Assembly: GCA_029204225.1 (NCBI GenBank)
Contig: CM055111.1
Location: 6,203,433 to 6,267,432, forward strand
Source: Diphasiastrum complanatum
Lineage: Eukaryota; Streptophyta; Lycopodiopsida; Lycopodiales; Lycopodiaceae
Direction: 5' to 3'
Length of the DNA: 64,000 nt
Shown here piece after piece: positions 34,584 through 45,237 of the stretch. Numbering within the stretch: the first letter of the stretch is position 1; every line of letters starts with the position of its first letter. Position numbers and translations under genes: made by a program. The notes beneath the pieces are model-generated. The model worked only from the letters and a program-made list of their open reading frames with translations. It was not told the origin of the DNA and did not search any database.

Positions 34584-36777
34584 TCATAAGGAATGGAGAA
34601 ATGACATTGGCAAGCTAGAGCAGCATTTCATCGAGATATACAACACGGTGGAACATCTCAAAAAAATAGTTACATCATCCAGCCATTCATCTTCGTCTTT
34701 GTAATCAATAGAAGCACATAGATAATCACCCTCGAGATCTATGAAGTCCGAGAATTCTTTGATGAAATTAGACAGAATTGATAATATTTCATCCTCCCTC
34801 ATATCATGAACATCTCCAACATCATTTAAAGAGACGTATGCGACACTATCCATGTGATATATCGGCAAATCGAGAATAGTCTTGCTTTTGTCATTTGGAT
34901 CCACGTCAGATAAGGATGAAATGGACAATGCACGAGACTGGATTGTGACTTTCAATAATAGCCCACTTTCTGTTTTCCTATTTGTTCTATGCATCATCAT
35001 GTGATAATATCTTTCTATATATTTGTATTTTATATCAACAAGTGTCGGAACTTACATTTCAATGTTTACATTCCAATCATAAGTGTCTGAGGCAGATCCT
35101 CAAGCACTGCAACTTCACTATCCACCTCTCGAGCAGCTTCATCTGTGGCACCTTCATGCTTGTAGGGCCTTGCAGACGATAGTAGGATTTGCAACATTTT
35201 GTGTCGGAACTGATTAATAGCATTTGTTGATACTTCAGGACATTGGGACTACAATTTAAAACATATGCATGTATTAGCCAATGTCTAAAAAATATAATTA
35301 CACAAAGTTAACATAATATCATTAGGATACTAGAAGTTGAGAAATTTACCTCACGTATATTAGCATTTAGAGTTTGCATCATATACTAATCCAAGAATGA
35401 TTTAACATTCTAGATGGAAAACCATCTGCAACTGAAAGCATTGTCTTGTTGCGAAGACTGAAAGATTACAACGAAAAATTGTTAAATTATAATTCAATAT
35501 AATTTTAAACTTTATGCCATCATGTAAATAAAAAATGTGAAAAGATTCTTTTACCTTTGCATCAACAATCTCCATGTTGGTATTTACAATTAGCCCATCT
35601 GGCCTGGGCAATAGCTCCACCATCCTCTTGTACATAGAGTTAACAATGGAATGAGTGACATTTAAGGAATTCATTTTCATGCACACAGGTGTGCAGCTTC
35701 TAATAGAATCCACTCTTAAAGATATTACGTGCACGCTCCAATGTTTGCTGCCAGCAAATGACAAGAAGCAATGAATGACTAGAATCTATAAGAGTTTCCA
35801 AAAAAACAAATCTTACAAAAAACAAACCTTACAAAAAAAAATTGTCTTACATTGCACAATATGGAATGATGAATATTGATGTCTCCTTGCTTGTGTGCCT
35901 AAAGAGGCTTCTGGCTTATGTAACAAATGCCCAAAAAATGGAGATATAACACAAATCTCCTTGGTGACTGTATATGTGTATTTATGTACATAATATACAC
36001 ACCCGGCTTCAACAACTGTGTCTGAGATATTTGATGTCTTATCCTTTAGCTCGTTACAATGCTGGTCTTTGATATGCATTTTAAAATTAATATCATCTAT
36101 ACAAAACAAAAACTCTCTTCCAAAATCATCTATTGTTTTGGCTATATACATATCAAAATCAATGTATCTTTCAAAATCAAGGAATGTGTCCTTTGGATCA
36201 TTGGGGAGTTTGATATGCAACTCTTTATCAGTTGCATCAACATTAGATACAATCTTGTTCACCACTGTATTTAGATCCTCTGCATGTTGGGAAGGAGAAC
36301 TTGCGATTTCAAGATCAGGGATTACGGGAGGGCTCTCAACCCATAGAATTGCCGAGTCAGTTGCCACATCTCTTTTAACGTGAGGAGACGAGGGTGAGGA
36401 GTTGGGAGACCTAGGCTTGGATTTTGCCCGCTTGGGCTGTGCTTGCTTTTTCTTTTTTCGGGGTGGGACAGGCTCCCTTTCAAGAGGAACTTGCCTTTGT
36501 GTGAAGCCCGACTTAAAGATACTGTCGTATGTATTTCGAAGCCTCATGACAAAACATGTGTCTTTGCGCATCAGTGTCACACCCTCTTGGCTTGTATCGA
36601 GCACAAGATCGAATCCTCAAACATTTCAGTTTGGAAGTCCTTGTATGCAATATGGAGTGCCTCCAAAGTAGTGATATTCCACCTCACTACATAGGGCAAA
36701 TGAGTGGTCATATCCTGTGTGACCTCCCTCATAGCCCAGTAGAAAACTTCTTTCAGAATCAAAAGCTTGGTGCCCAT
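34584..36777 (-). pseudogene. Ulp1-like (C48) protease gene, decayed
   Basis: Minus strand. ATG 36777 opens MGTKLLILKEVFYWAMREVT, then a frameshift to DTSQEGVTLMRKDTCFVMRL, a basic linker (PPRKKKKQAQPKRAKSKPRS) and a charged segment (DPKDTFLDFERYIDFDMYIA). Further on, HWSVHVISLRVDSI (about 35,740) and, after a possible intron (donor GTAAAAG near 35,550), QQDNAFSCRWFSI (about 35,440) resemble the His, Gln and Cys boxes of Ulp1 cysteine proteases, although DCG reads SCR. An acidic minus-strand ORF (35000-34584) could be a further exon. Ulp1-like genes are carried by some plant Mutator-like elements, so a transposon origin is likely. The boxes are weak and the assignment is tentative. Confidence 0.35.
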
Positions 36778-36968
36778 TTTAACGCCCTAATGTCCCTCAA
36801 CCATGGACGGCGAGGTCTTCCACGTCTTTGCAGACGAACGGGTTCATTCTGTGGACGAGCTAGTTCAACAAAGGTAGTCATCCTAGCTTCATCCAAGCCA
36901 TTCAGGCCGGATATCTCTACCACGCGAGAGAGGATTACTATGGCGATGAATGACAGAAAGGTTCGCAC
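36759..36968 (-). other. Short ORF with AT-hook-like motif
   Basis: The minus-strand ORF includes VRLQRRGRPRRPWLRD, an RGRP AT-hook core (DNA minor-groove binding). It overlaps the start of the Ulp1-like region in another frame and the left part of the 17-mer array. It may be coincidental. Confidence 0.25.
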
Positions 36969-37705
36969 GGTGGCGATACTGGGAGGTCAAGACAAATATC
37001 TCTACGATGCAAAGATAGCGCTATAGTAGCAGAGAAAGACAGGTTCTCTCGTGTAATGCCGATGATGGTCACAATGAGGCTTATATCGCTACGACACAAG
37101 AAAAGAGTAGAGTCAAAGGATGGGAGGAAGGTCCTCACGTGATGGCGATATCGAGTCTGCAAGTACTTTGGTAGCATTCCAGGAAAAAATCAAAATCGAA
37201 CGAAAACCTAAAAAATCGTGGGAAATGGACTTATATAGGTGAAAAAAGTTCACACGTGTGTGCAATGGTGACACGTGGCCAAATCAAAAATTGACGTGTG
37301 GACCTGCACGTCTAGACTCACACGTGTGGACCTGCACGTCTGGACTCGTGGCCGAATGGCAAATCGATGTGTATTCTTGCACGTGTGGACGCTTACATTA
37401 TGCGTGTGAGATCTGATCCGTTGTTGGATCAATGCATGTACAACTTGGATTTGATTGGTTTAGCCTATATAAATGTGGTTCGATCAATTTACAACTTTCG
37501 CTTAGTTTTCGATTTCACTCCCCGTAGCTCCTGTTTGTTTCCACACTTCTGGTTAGTATCGCTACCACGCGCGAATCTAGTTCACCGTCTGTACGATCTT
37601 GGAGCTCTCGCGTCGTTGCGATATCTTGTCAGTTACCAATATCGCCATCACGCGAGGACTCCCTTATTTTGGCATATCTTTTGTCTGTCTCACGTCATAG
37701 CGATA
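36912..37705. repeat. Array of paired inverted 17-mers, about 85-bp period
   Basis: Consensus TATCGCNAYSACGYGAG. Plus-strand sites: 36912, 36997, 37084, 37557, 37640. Minus-strand sites: 36962-36978, 37048-37064 (weaker), 37134-37150, 37607-37623, 37689-37705. Strands alternate. Plus-to-minus centre spacing is about 50 bp and minus-to-next-plus about 33-36 bp, so the repeat unit is about 85 bp with an internal dyad: three units on the left and two on the right. The central 400 bp lacks the sites and holds the putative divergent promoter. Confidence 0.75.
37231..37474. promoter_or_regulatory. Putative divergent promoter with CACGTG cluster
   Basis: A minus-strand TATA element (TATATAA, 37237-37231) and a plus-strand TATA element (TATATAAAT, 37466-37474) face outward. 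Between them lie a 28-bp tandem duplication (37293-37320 and 37321-37348, core GTGTGGACCTGCACGTCT) and several ACGTG/CACGTG boxes (near 37254, 37273, 37321 and 37380), the plant G-box core. A minus-strand ATG lies at 37177. Confidence 0.4.
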
Positions 37706-38116
37706 CTTGAGGCTATTGTTTATACTTTTGATCTTTTGAAGGCATGGCTTTCTCATCTTCTGATACTTTTGATTCTACCTTGCATGTATATGTTATTTCG
37801 ATTTTAAGAACAATGTACATTTTTCAAAATACTGAATACTATTTGTTTGATGAAATCTTCAAGTCATTTGAGACAATTTTGTATTGCTTTTTTTGAAAGG
37901 TACATTGTTGCACGTCTACCATCCCAATGTTTATGCGGTTTCGACAATTTCTACGCTTCTATTTAAATCCTTGCACTGTATGCGATTTTCTTGTCTTGGT
38001 CTTACCTGTACATCAAAGAAACTTGTTAACAATATCGACATTGAGAATATTTTAAACACAATCGCAAAATACAAAAAACACTCAAATAAGTTCAAATAAA
38101 ATCATTGAAAGTCATT
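37706..38116. other. Spacer
   Basis: AT-rich; no motif-bearing ORF seen on either strand. Confidence 0.4.
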
Positions 38117-38713
38117 TCAAATGTGTATTAAAGAAAACACACATCCTACTAATCTCTCATTGACTCGAAAACAAAAGTGTTCAGGATTATCATATTGTAG
38201 CAAGGTAAGCTCTGATCGAATGTTATTGAGTGTCCAATCTTCCTCCACCTCAATTGTTGTAATAGTAGAATCATTTTGCTTCACTTGGATTTCTATTTGA
38301 TCTTGATGATTCACTATAAAATCTTGATCCATTGTTTTCCATCCATTGCCAACTTTGGACCATCTTCTATAATAAAATGTTAAAGAAAGCATTTGTTTTT
38401 CTACAAGATATCTAAATTTCGTTGACGATCTATTAACAATGCACTCAATATTGCCATTACTCTTTTTATCCCAGTGATCATCCAGGAGGCTTGATAACAT
38501 ATTGTGTGTTAAATCACTACAAATAAACATTGTCGCTGTTCTACGAATATTATAGAAGATGCAACAAAAAAATCTAACAAACATTGCAAAAGATATAAAC
38601 CAATGCAATCTATTATTTTTTGAACTTGTGCTACATTTCATACATTTTTGAATGTCCATAAAAAAAACCTTGATCGGAAGCTCTCTGCTATGGTAGAATC
38701 GAAAGGAAAACAA
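38117..38713 (-). pseudogene. Unnamed ORF, possible second exon of the MASGSH gene (copy 2)
   Basis: A 198-codon minus-strand ORF about 300 bp downstream of the copy 2 first exon on the same strand. It reads DHWDKKSNGNIECIVNRSST, KFRYLVEKQMLSLTFYYRRW, then ITTIEVEEDWTLNNIRSELT and PEHFCFRVNERLVG. The last part (EVEEDWTL-x-xIRxEL ... FxFRVN) resembles a ubiquitin-like strand-helix layout that I associate with uncharacterised plant and animal multidomain proteins. In copy 1 the matching position is occupied by the CT microsatellite and intron. I infer, without proof, that it is part of the same gene family as the ParB-like and DUF7869-like exons. Confidence 0.35.
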
Positions 38714-39017
38714 TCTTCACTTGAGAAAGGATATCGCCTATAATCTTCCACCTAAACTGGATGGTGTGTAAGATGAATCATAGAAGAAAATACAAGAATC
38801 CAAAAGTGACCTTGTGGAGCGGTTCTTGTATTGCAGAAGACCAATATCAGAATGAATAATGTCCATGATGCCGACATGGGATTGTATAGGTTGTCATTCG
38901 ATTATGCTTGATGGATACAAATATGCAAAAAGCCATAAAACTATATATCATTTAAATATCCATATACATGTCTAAATGATTGATGAAAAGCTCAATGTAA
39001 AAAATTCTCCAAAACTT

Positions 39018-39806
39018 ACAATTGCATTTGAGTTTGTCATTTGAGCTTACGCCTTCTACTCTAATTTCCTTATGCATGTAGAGATGTTGAACCAAGACCT
39101 CTGAAATGGATCGACCACCAGGTGAAACTTTGAAGTCTAAAATTCTACCTTTTCATAAGCTCCTATAATCCATATTTGATTTTCTCTTTTTACCAAAAAC
39201 ACCTCTTGATGAGGGATGCATGAAAACCCACTGAAGCTTTCTATAGACATGTGATATCCAAGAGCCATCAGAGTCTTTTTCATTACAAACACAAACTGAG
39301 ACAATATTGCTTCGTGGTCTATGGCTTCCAGAAGCCATTGCAAAGCTAAAAGAAGATGAACAATAGAGTTTGAAACTAAAAGTAGATGAATCTTATGAAA
39401 ATAAAAAACCAAATTTGTAATAAATGCTGGTGGTCTTTCGTAAATCACATATGTTACTCTAACTATGGTCAGATCAAAATAGACTTGTAAAAAAATATGA
39501 TCAGAAAGTTCCAAAAAAAAATTCGACCGGCAAACAACGTTACGGTCTTTCACAGGTGTAAATAAATAACTGGGCCAAATGAACGTTGAATAGTTGAAAA
39601 GTAAAAAACAGCATCTTGACAAACGGCCCTTTCGGTGCTCAAAACTCCTCTAATGGATGAATAATGTTCTTTGGCCATAATTAGCAAAGTTTGTGATGGT
39701 TTTTCTAGATGATATCTTAGTCTATAGTAAAACTAAGAAAGGCATATGGTACTTATTCTTTATTGTGACTTTATTTAATGCTCTGTAGTCTACGCATAAA
39801 CGCATA
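39018..39806 (-). repeat. Repeat unit, copy 2 (inverted relative to 21,051-21,960)
   Basis: Same content as copy 1 on the opposite strand, including the RT start (CVDYR...[13 protein letters not shown] on the minus strand, about 39,795-39,735) followed by RT motif C on the plus strand ([15 protein letters not shown], about 39,700-39,745). Confidence 0.8.
39020..39338 (-). pseudogene. First exon of the MASGSH gene, copy 2
   Basis: ATG 39338 opens MASGSHRPRSNIVSVCVCNE, then KDSDGSWISHVYRKLQWVFM and HPSSRGVFGKKRKSNMDYRS. A TGA follows where copy 1 has TGG (Trp), then the frame continues to the same donor (GTAAGT, read from 39019). Exon length is 319 bp, identical to copy 1 at 21602-21920. The upstream leader and the inverted RT junction are also conserved. 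The stop is a G-to-A type change, in line with the decay seen elsewhere in the window. Confidence 0.6.
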
Positions 39807-40937
39807 GTGCTAGATTTATTTCCTCTACTCTCCTCAATCCCATTTTTAATCTGCCTTCATTCATGCTGCATATTTAGTCACGTTGTTGCGCAGTCTGCAT
39901 ATTTACATGTAAATTCTCACAGGCGAAGAAAAGGCAAAGAACATGACATTGTGTTTTTACACGTGATTTGTGACAGGCGAAAAAGGCGACACTGTCTTAC
40001 AAAAAAAAAATGCCGAAGGCACCCTCCTGCTAAAGCATTTCGTCAGTGTCGCATTTTTCGCATCTTCACCAATGTTCATTTCAGCGAAGGCTGATGTCAC
40101 GGCCTCTTCATGCTCACCCCATGCAACTGCGCTAACAGACTTGACAACGACTGCAGCCACCCACGATCTCCTACAGACATCACATCCACTTTGCACTTTC
40201 TTCATCTGCACACTTGTAATATTGTGTATATATATTGAATACCATTTGCGTATTCAGGTTGACGATTGATAAAGACATTAAGATAAGCGTGTGTAAATCT
40301 AGCATCAGGAGCTTATCAGAGATTGACGAAGTAGATGCCTTGTGCATTGATTTTTTATTTGTCAGTAATAAGGTTTCATTCTCTTTTTTTACATATTAAA
40401 TTAGCTTTGTAGAGCACGCGGTTTCGCCTGCTATTGTCTTGTGTTCTACCGCATTATTGACATGTATATTTTATATACTTAATCTGATAACAGCTCTTTG
40501 TTTTGCGTTCAGATATGTGTAAGTATTGCTATGCTTGTTTTTCATTCTGTCTGACATTTCCAGATACTCAATTTGGTAATCAGTCTCTCTCTCTCTTCGT
40601 GAATCATTCGCGACTGATTATTATTCGAGCTTAGTCTCTCTCTTCGCGAATCATTCACGACAAATAATTTGTCTAGCTGCTCGCGGCAAATTATTCTTCT
40701 GGCGCTTTATTAATCAATGTTTGGCTATGTAATCAAAGCGACCGTGATTTCCATCACTAACGTTCTGTTTGTTCTGATAGGCGTAGTCATGCTTAGGGAA
40801 AGAGTCATATAGGTCATTCCGCTGCGCACGAATACTTTTCGTTCAAGTTTCGTTTCTCGTTTGTGTTCGTCTATCTTTTCGAGCTATTTTCGTTTCTCAC
40901 ACACGACTTATTCTCTTAATCCCCTCTTTCTCCAACA
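39807..40937. other. Spacer and probable copia 5' LTR region
   Basis: The part 39,930-40,060 has GGCGAA/GTGTCGC repeats related to those at 19.85 and 44.7 kb. The bases just upstream of 40,938 should be the 3' end of a copia LTR, but its start is not defined. Confidence 0.4.
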
Positions 40938-40949
40938 TGGTATCAAAGC
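40938..40949 (+). promoter_or_regulatory. Copia primer-binding site
   Basis: TGGTATCAAAGC differs by one G-to-A change from the initiator Met primer site TGGTATCAGAGC. Gag starts 144 bp downstream. Confidence 0.75.
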
Positions 40950-41092
40950 TCGTTTTCATAGCCTGATAAGGTTCCACATTACAAGACTCTACTAGCCGAT
41001 AGAATAATTGTTTTCTTGTTCTGTATTTTCTGTGTCAAATTTTTATACTTAAGTCACTGATAGTTTTTCCTATCACTTACTAGTTCTTCCAC

Positions 41093-41545
41093 ATGGATTC
41101 CCAAGGGAAAGCCAACCCTATCATGGACAAGCTTGATGGAACCAATTACCATCTATGGAAATTTAAGATGAAAACTGTACTAATGGCTAAAGAATTGTAT
41201 GACGTTGTTACAGGTGCAGAAGGAAAACTCGAAGCAGACGACGCAACAATCGCCAGATGGAAGCTAAAGGATGGAAAGACTTTTGCGCTGATCATCCTCA
41301 ATATCACGGATACCCAGATCGGCCATGTATCTGAGGCTCAAACATCGAAAGAAGTCTAGGACATCTTGAGCACACTATACGAACTGCGAGATATAGCTTC
41401 CAAGCTACATCTCAGGAAGAAATTCTACTCCCTCAAGATGGCGAATGGTGATTCTCTACAGAATCACATTAATCATTTCAAGAACCTGCTAAGACAAATG
41501 GCCACTGTCGGATCTGTCATAGATGATCAAGACGCAGTGATATCT
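41093..41545 (+). pseudogene. Copia gag
   Basis: ATG 41093 opens MDSQGKANPIMDKLDGTNYH, then LWKFKMKTVLMAKELYDVVT, IARWKLKDGKTFALIILNIT, a TAG at 41357-41359 (Trp expected: EV-stop-DIL), ASKLHLRKKFYSLKMANGDS and LQNHINHFKNLLRQMATVGS. It is cut at about 41,545 and joined to RT. Related to the minus-strand gag at 49.1-49.6 kb (shared SKLHLRKKF and SHIN/NHIN blocks). Confidence 0.85.
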
Positions 41546-41722
41546 GGAGAGAAGCTATGGACAGAGAGTATTCCTCTCTGATCAAGAACCAGACATGGTC
41601 ATTAGTCGAAGCTCCCATTGGCTGCAATATCATTGATTGCAAATGGATCTTTAAGATCAAATACAATGCCAATGGAGCAATTGATCGAAGGAAGGCAAGA
41701 CTGGTAGCACGAGGATTCACTT
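41546..41722 (+). pseudogene. Copia RT N-terminal piece fused to gag
   Basis: In a frame different from gag the sequence reads WREAMDREYSSLIKNQTWSL, then VEAPIGCNIIDCKWIFKIKY, NANGAIDRRKARLVARGFT and TAG (Gln expected). Protease and integrase are missing between gag and RT. A close relative of the same RT start occurs intact in its own context at 43.1-43.3 kb. At about 41,727 the sequence switches to antisense integrase. Confidence 0.85.
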
Positions 41723-41726
41723 AGTA

Positions 41727-41916
41727 GCAGTCGGAATTTCTTTGGAAGAGAGGCATGGGCCATCATGCTCTTGGCACTTTCGATGAGTGTCCGGTTCTTC
41801 CGCTCAGCTACACCATTGAATTGAGGTAAGTAGCTGGTTGTATATTGTTGAAGTATCTCGTTGGCCTTGCAAAACTCCTTGAATTCTCTGGAGTTCAAAT
41901 GTCCTTCATTTACCAA
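41727..41916 (-). pseudogene. Antisense copia integrase fragment
   Basis: Minus strand: GHLNSREFKEFCKANEILQQ, YTTSYLPQFNGVAERKNRTL and IESAKSMMAHASLPKKF, the region around the catalytic Glu. It lies head to head with the RT piece ending at 41,722 and back to back with the plus-strand fragment from 41,919. Confidence 0.85.
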
Positions 41917-41918
41917 AT

Positions 41919-43305
41919 ATGCTCTCTGTTATCAGAATTACAGATCTAGGACATAAAGTAGAATTTGAATCTGATCAATGTAAAATAGTCAATAGGACAG
42001 GCAAGTTTCCTTTGGCAGGTCACTTGAATCATGCTTATGTACAGCAAATATTTAAGCAATCCATTGTTCTTGATCTCGACTGTCCTGACAAGAAAGTTGA
42101 ATTACCTATTCGGTAAACAAACCAGACAACCATTTAGATCAAGCCATTAGCATATTGTTAGAGGATTACTAGAAATTGTACATATAGATATCTGAGGTCC
42201 AATGAGGAATCCTTCACTGAAAAATGCAAAGTATTTTATAGCTTTTATTGATGAATTTTCCAGAGAAACTATGGTATATTTTATTAAGAAGAAATCAGAA
42301 GCTTTCAATTGCTTCAAATCTTCAAGGAGCATGCAAAGAAAGAGACTGGTAAACAGATTAAAGCCTTGAGGTCCGATAATGGTGGAGAGTACATCTCTAT
42401 CGAGTTCAAGGAGTACTGCTAGAGCCAAAACATTAAACAACAGTTTATCACTCTTTATTCATCTCATTCTAATGGCTTGGCCGAGAGAAAGAATCGTACC
42501 TTGGTCGAGTCAGCTACAGTGTGTGCTGGCACACTCATCTCTGCCAAAAAACTTATGGGCTGAAGTTGTCTCCATTGCAGCCTACATCCAGAACAGATGT
42601 TCGACTAAGGCCCTCTCAAGTAGAACACCCCATGAGGTATGGACAGGCTCAAAGCCTTCATTGAAGAACCTTTGAGTATTCGGGTGCATCGCCTACGCAC
42701 AGATCCTGAAAGAGACGAAGAAAAAATTTGACTTCCAAGGTCTCAAGACAATCTTCATAGGATACACTTCATCTGACAACACTTACAAGCTGTACGACCC
42801 TGATACCCAACAGATTTATTCAACCGGGATATAGTCTTTATCGAGGATCAGTTCATCGACTTCAAAAGGAAAGGCATTATTCCAAGTGAACCTTCAACGC
42901 CTTCCATTGACACGACTATTCGATTCACTAGCTCAAGCATGCCTATAATTGATCAACTACCCGACAACGAGTCAGACGAAAATGTTGCTATTACTCAACA
43001 ACGACAAATCCAAGGATTGGATCATTAGCCGACACTTCCTGTAAGAAGATCAAGTTGAACGCGCACACAACCCACAAGGTATACATCTAAGTCTGCCTAT
43101 ATTTTAATGTAGGAGCAGACATCAATCGATGAGGCACTTAGCCAACCAGACTCCAATCTCTGGAGAGAAGCAATGGACAAAGAGTATTTCTCTCTGATCA
43201 AAAACCAGACACGGTCACTAGTTGAAGCTCCTGCTGGCTATAATCTCATCAATTGCAAATGGGTCTTCAAGATCAAATACCATGCCAATGGAGCGATTGA
43301 TCAAT
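41919..43305 (+). mobile_element. Copia fragment: GAG-pre-integrase, integrase, RT start
   Basis: Reads LSVIRITDLGHKVEFESDQC and KIVNRTGKFPLAGHLNHAYV (protease-integrase bridge). The integrase core follows with FIAFIDEFSRETMVYFIKKK, LRSDNGGEYISIEFKEYC, a TAG (Gln expected), SNGLAERKNRTLVESA after a shift, NLWAEVVSIAAYIQNRCSTK and HEVWTGSKPSLKNL. A linker and the RT start LSQPDSNLWREAMDKEYFSL and INCKWVFKIKYHANGAID end near 43,305. At least three frameshifts. No LTR and no RT catalytic box. Confidence 0.85.
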
Positions 43306-44110
43306 AGATCCATAAAAATCCACCATCTTGAGTTTAGGCCTTCAACCATTAATTATGACCATATACACATGACGTTCCCAAACCCCTCATAGTCATAATT
43401 ATATTATGGGTCAAGGTAGGCCTACTGACCTCCTAACGAGATAATTAATCCAAGATCAATTGTGGGCATGACAGTTCTTTCCTACTATTTTGGATTAAAA
43501 AAACTGAAATATCTACTTTTGACAAATCTGGCAAAACTAACCTTTGCCCACTTGATTGTAAGCAAGTCATATTGTAATAAATGCTTGGTAGGCGACGAAG
43601 GTTCTTATTGAAAGACCGAGGATTTTTTCAACTTGGCAAGGGTTCAAAATAGTATATTTTCAAAAATAAATTTCACTTGAAAAAATCTGATGGAACTAAT
43701 ATTTACCTTACTCATTGATGTTAAAATACTATATTTGAATAGTTCAAAAAGTATGATAAAGGTTGGGTGAAGGAATACTGATATTTTTGCATAAAGAGGT
43801 TGATTTTCTTCACAAAAAATGATCAAAATTTTGAAGAACTTTCACTTTACTTTCTAAATTTAAAACTAACTTTCGTCGACTTTTTGTAGACTGTTGATCT
43901 AGGTCAGATACAGCTCTAGTAGACTAGGCGAGGTTGGCTTGACATAATTTCTATTTTTAGAGATTTTTTCAATTTTTTTGGCTATTTTTCTCAAGTTTCT
44001 GAATAATGGCTAAGAAGTAACCTTTGTCTTTTAAACTGTAGCTTCGTTGAATCAGAGCGGCTTGCATGCAAGTCGGCAAAGGTTGGTTGCAAAGGAACAT
44101 AAATTTATCA
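43306..44110. other. Spacer with a repeat shared with 48.65-48.78 kb
   Basis: The first 100 bases (ATCCACCATCTTGAGTTTAGG...) resemble the reverse complement of 48,700-48,780, so both are edges of one repeat family in opposite orientation. The rest is AT-rich with no coding motif. Confidence 0.4.
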
Positions 44111-44530
44111 AGGTCTTGTCATAAAACGTGGGGATGACCGGCAGCGGAAGCTTGAAGCTTTGAGCGTAGGCGTGTAGAAACGAAAACACAACAGTTAGCA
44201 GCAGAAATATTCAAGAAGAATGATTCATACAAATTGCGCAAATGAACAATACAGTAGTGAGACAAAAATTGCACTTTGATTAATATCAACAGTGAGTACA
44301 ATGGCTTGAAGTAATAACTTCAGCTTGCTGAACATGATAACATTGTCTACATATAACTCTGATTGAAAAAGAACCCCTACATAGCTTGATTAAGTTAGTA
44401 TACACATTTACAAGTGTCGAGAGACAAATATCTTATAAGCCTTAAATGCCATTTGCTCCAGTATTGTATATGTACAAAGTTGGTAACCGCCCTTAGGATA
44501 TTTGGTTGTCCAGCTGTTTTTAGGGTTGAT
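44111..44530 (-). repeat. Copia LTR remnant related to 49,874-50,270
   Basis: Shares ACAATACAGTAGT, ATTAATATCAACA, GTGAGTACAATG and GATAACTTCA blocks in the same order with the LTR at 49.87-50.27 kb. Ends are not defined; it may be a solo LTR. Confidence 0.6.
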
Positions 44531-44792
44531 GATAAGTTGGCAACGTCGGTCTGCCAATGTAGCAAAAACTCGAAAAATCCGAAGGTGCCCTTAGACTGAA
44601 GGTATGTAAATCCCGACGGTGCCTCTGAACGAAGGCAGGAAAAATGCGAAATAGGCGAAGGTGGTCCTGAAATGGATTCAAGGCATTCTGACCACTGTCG
44701 CATTTTTCGCGAAGGTGCAAAAAAGGCGAAGGTGTCTTAAAAACGTTTAAGGCATAAAAAAATCTCAAAGGGAAAAATGTGAAGGTCCGAAA

Positions 44793-44868
44793 CATGTAGT
44801 CGGCCTTCGATTTTCAGGATGCTCATGTAGTCGGCCTTCGGTTTTTCGAAACATGTAGTCGGCCTTCG
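44793..44868. repeat. Three copies of CATGTAGTCGGCCTTCG
   Basis: The 17-mer occurs at 44793-44809, 44824-44840 and 44852-44868, within a stretch (44,560-44,870) full of GCGAAGGTG-type repeats. Confidence 0.9.
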
Positions 44869-44934
44869 GTTTTCAGGTCTACTGGGTCGATCTCGTTGGA
44901 TTTGGATTCCGAGACAATAGTCGGCTAGACAATC

Positions 44935-45224
44935 ATCTTGTATTCCTGGGCCAACATGCATTTTGTATTCTTCATCAAATTCAAATTGTTACTGAATAAG
45001 AGTGTATCATCTACATAAAGAGTGATGATGATGAAATAATCTGATACAGACTTGAAGTAGACATTCGAGTCTGTCGAGTTTGGAATAAAACCATTCTCTA
45101 TCAGAAACGCGTTGATCTTTTGGAACCAGGCTCTAGGTGATTGTTTCAGCCCATAGAGCGCCTTGTGGATTTTGCATACAAGGTGTTGATGTTTGTCGTT
45201 GAGTTCGTATCCCTCTGGCTACGA
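44935..45224 (-). pseudogene. Copia RT fragment, joined in frame to gypsy RT
   Basis: Minus strand: PEGYELNDKHQHLVCKIHKA, LYGLKQSPRAWFQKINAFLI and IIITLYVDDTLLFSNNLNLM, containing the catalytic YVDD. Upstream on the same strand and in the same frame (through one TAG) is the gypsy RT end ISLNLEKMSNLGHS. The copia part stops near 44,935, where the GTAGTCGGCC repeats begin. Confidence 0.85.
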
Positions 45225-45237
45225 GTGACCCAAATTT

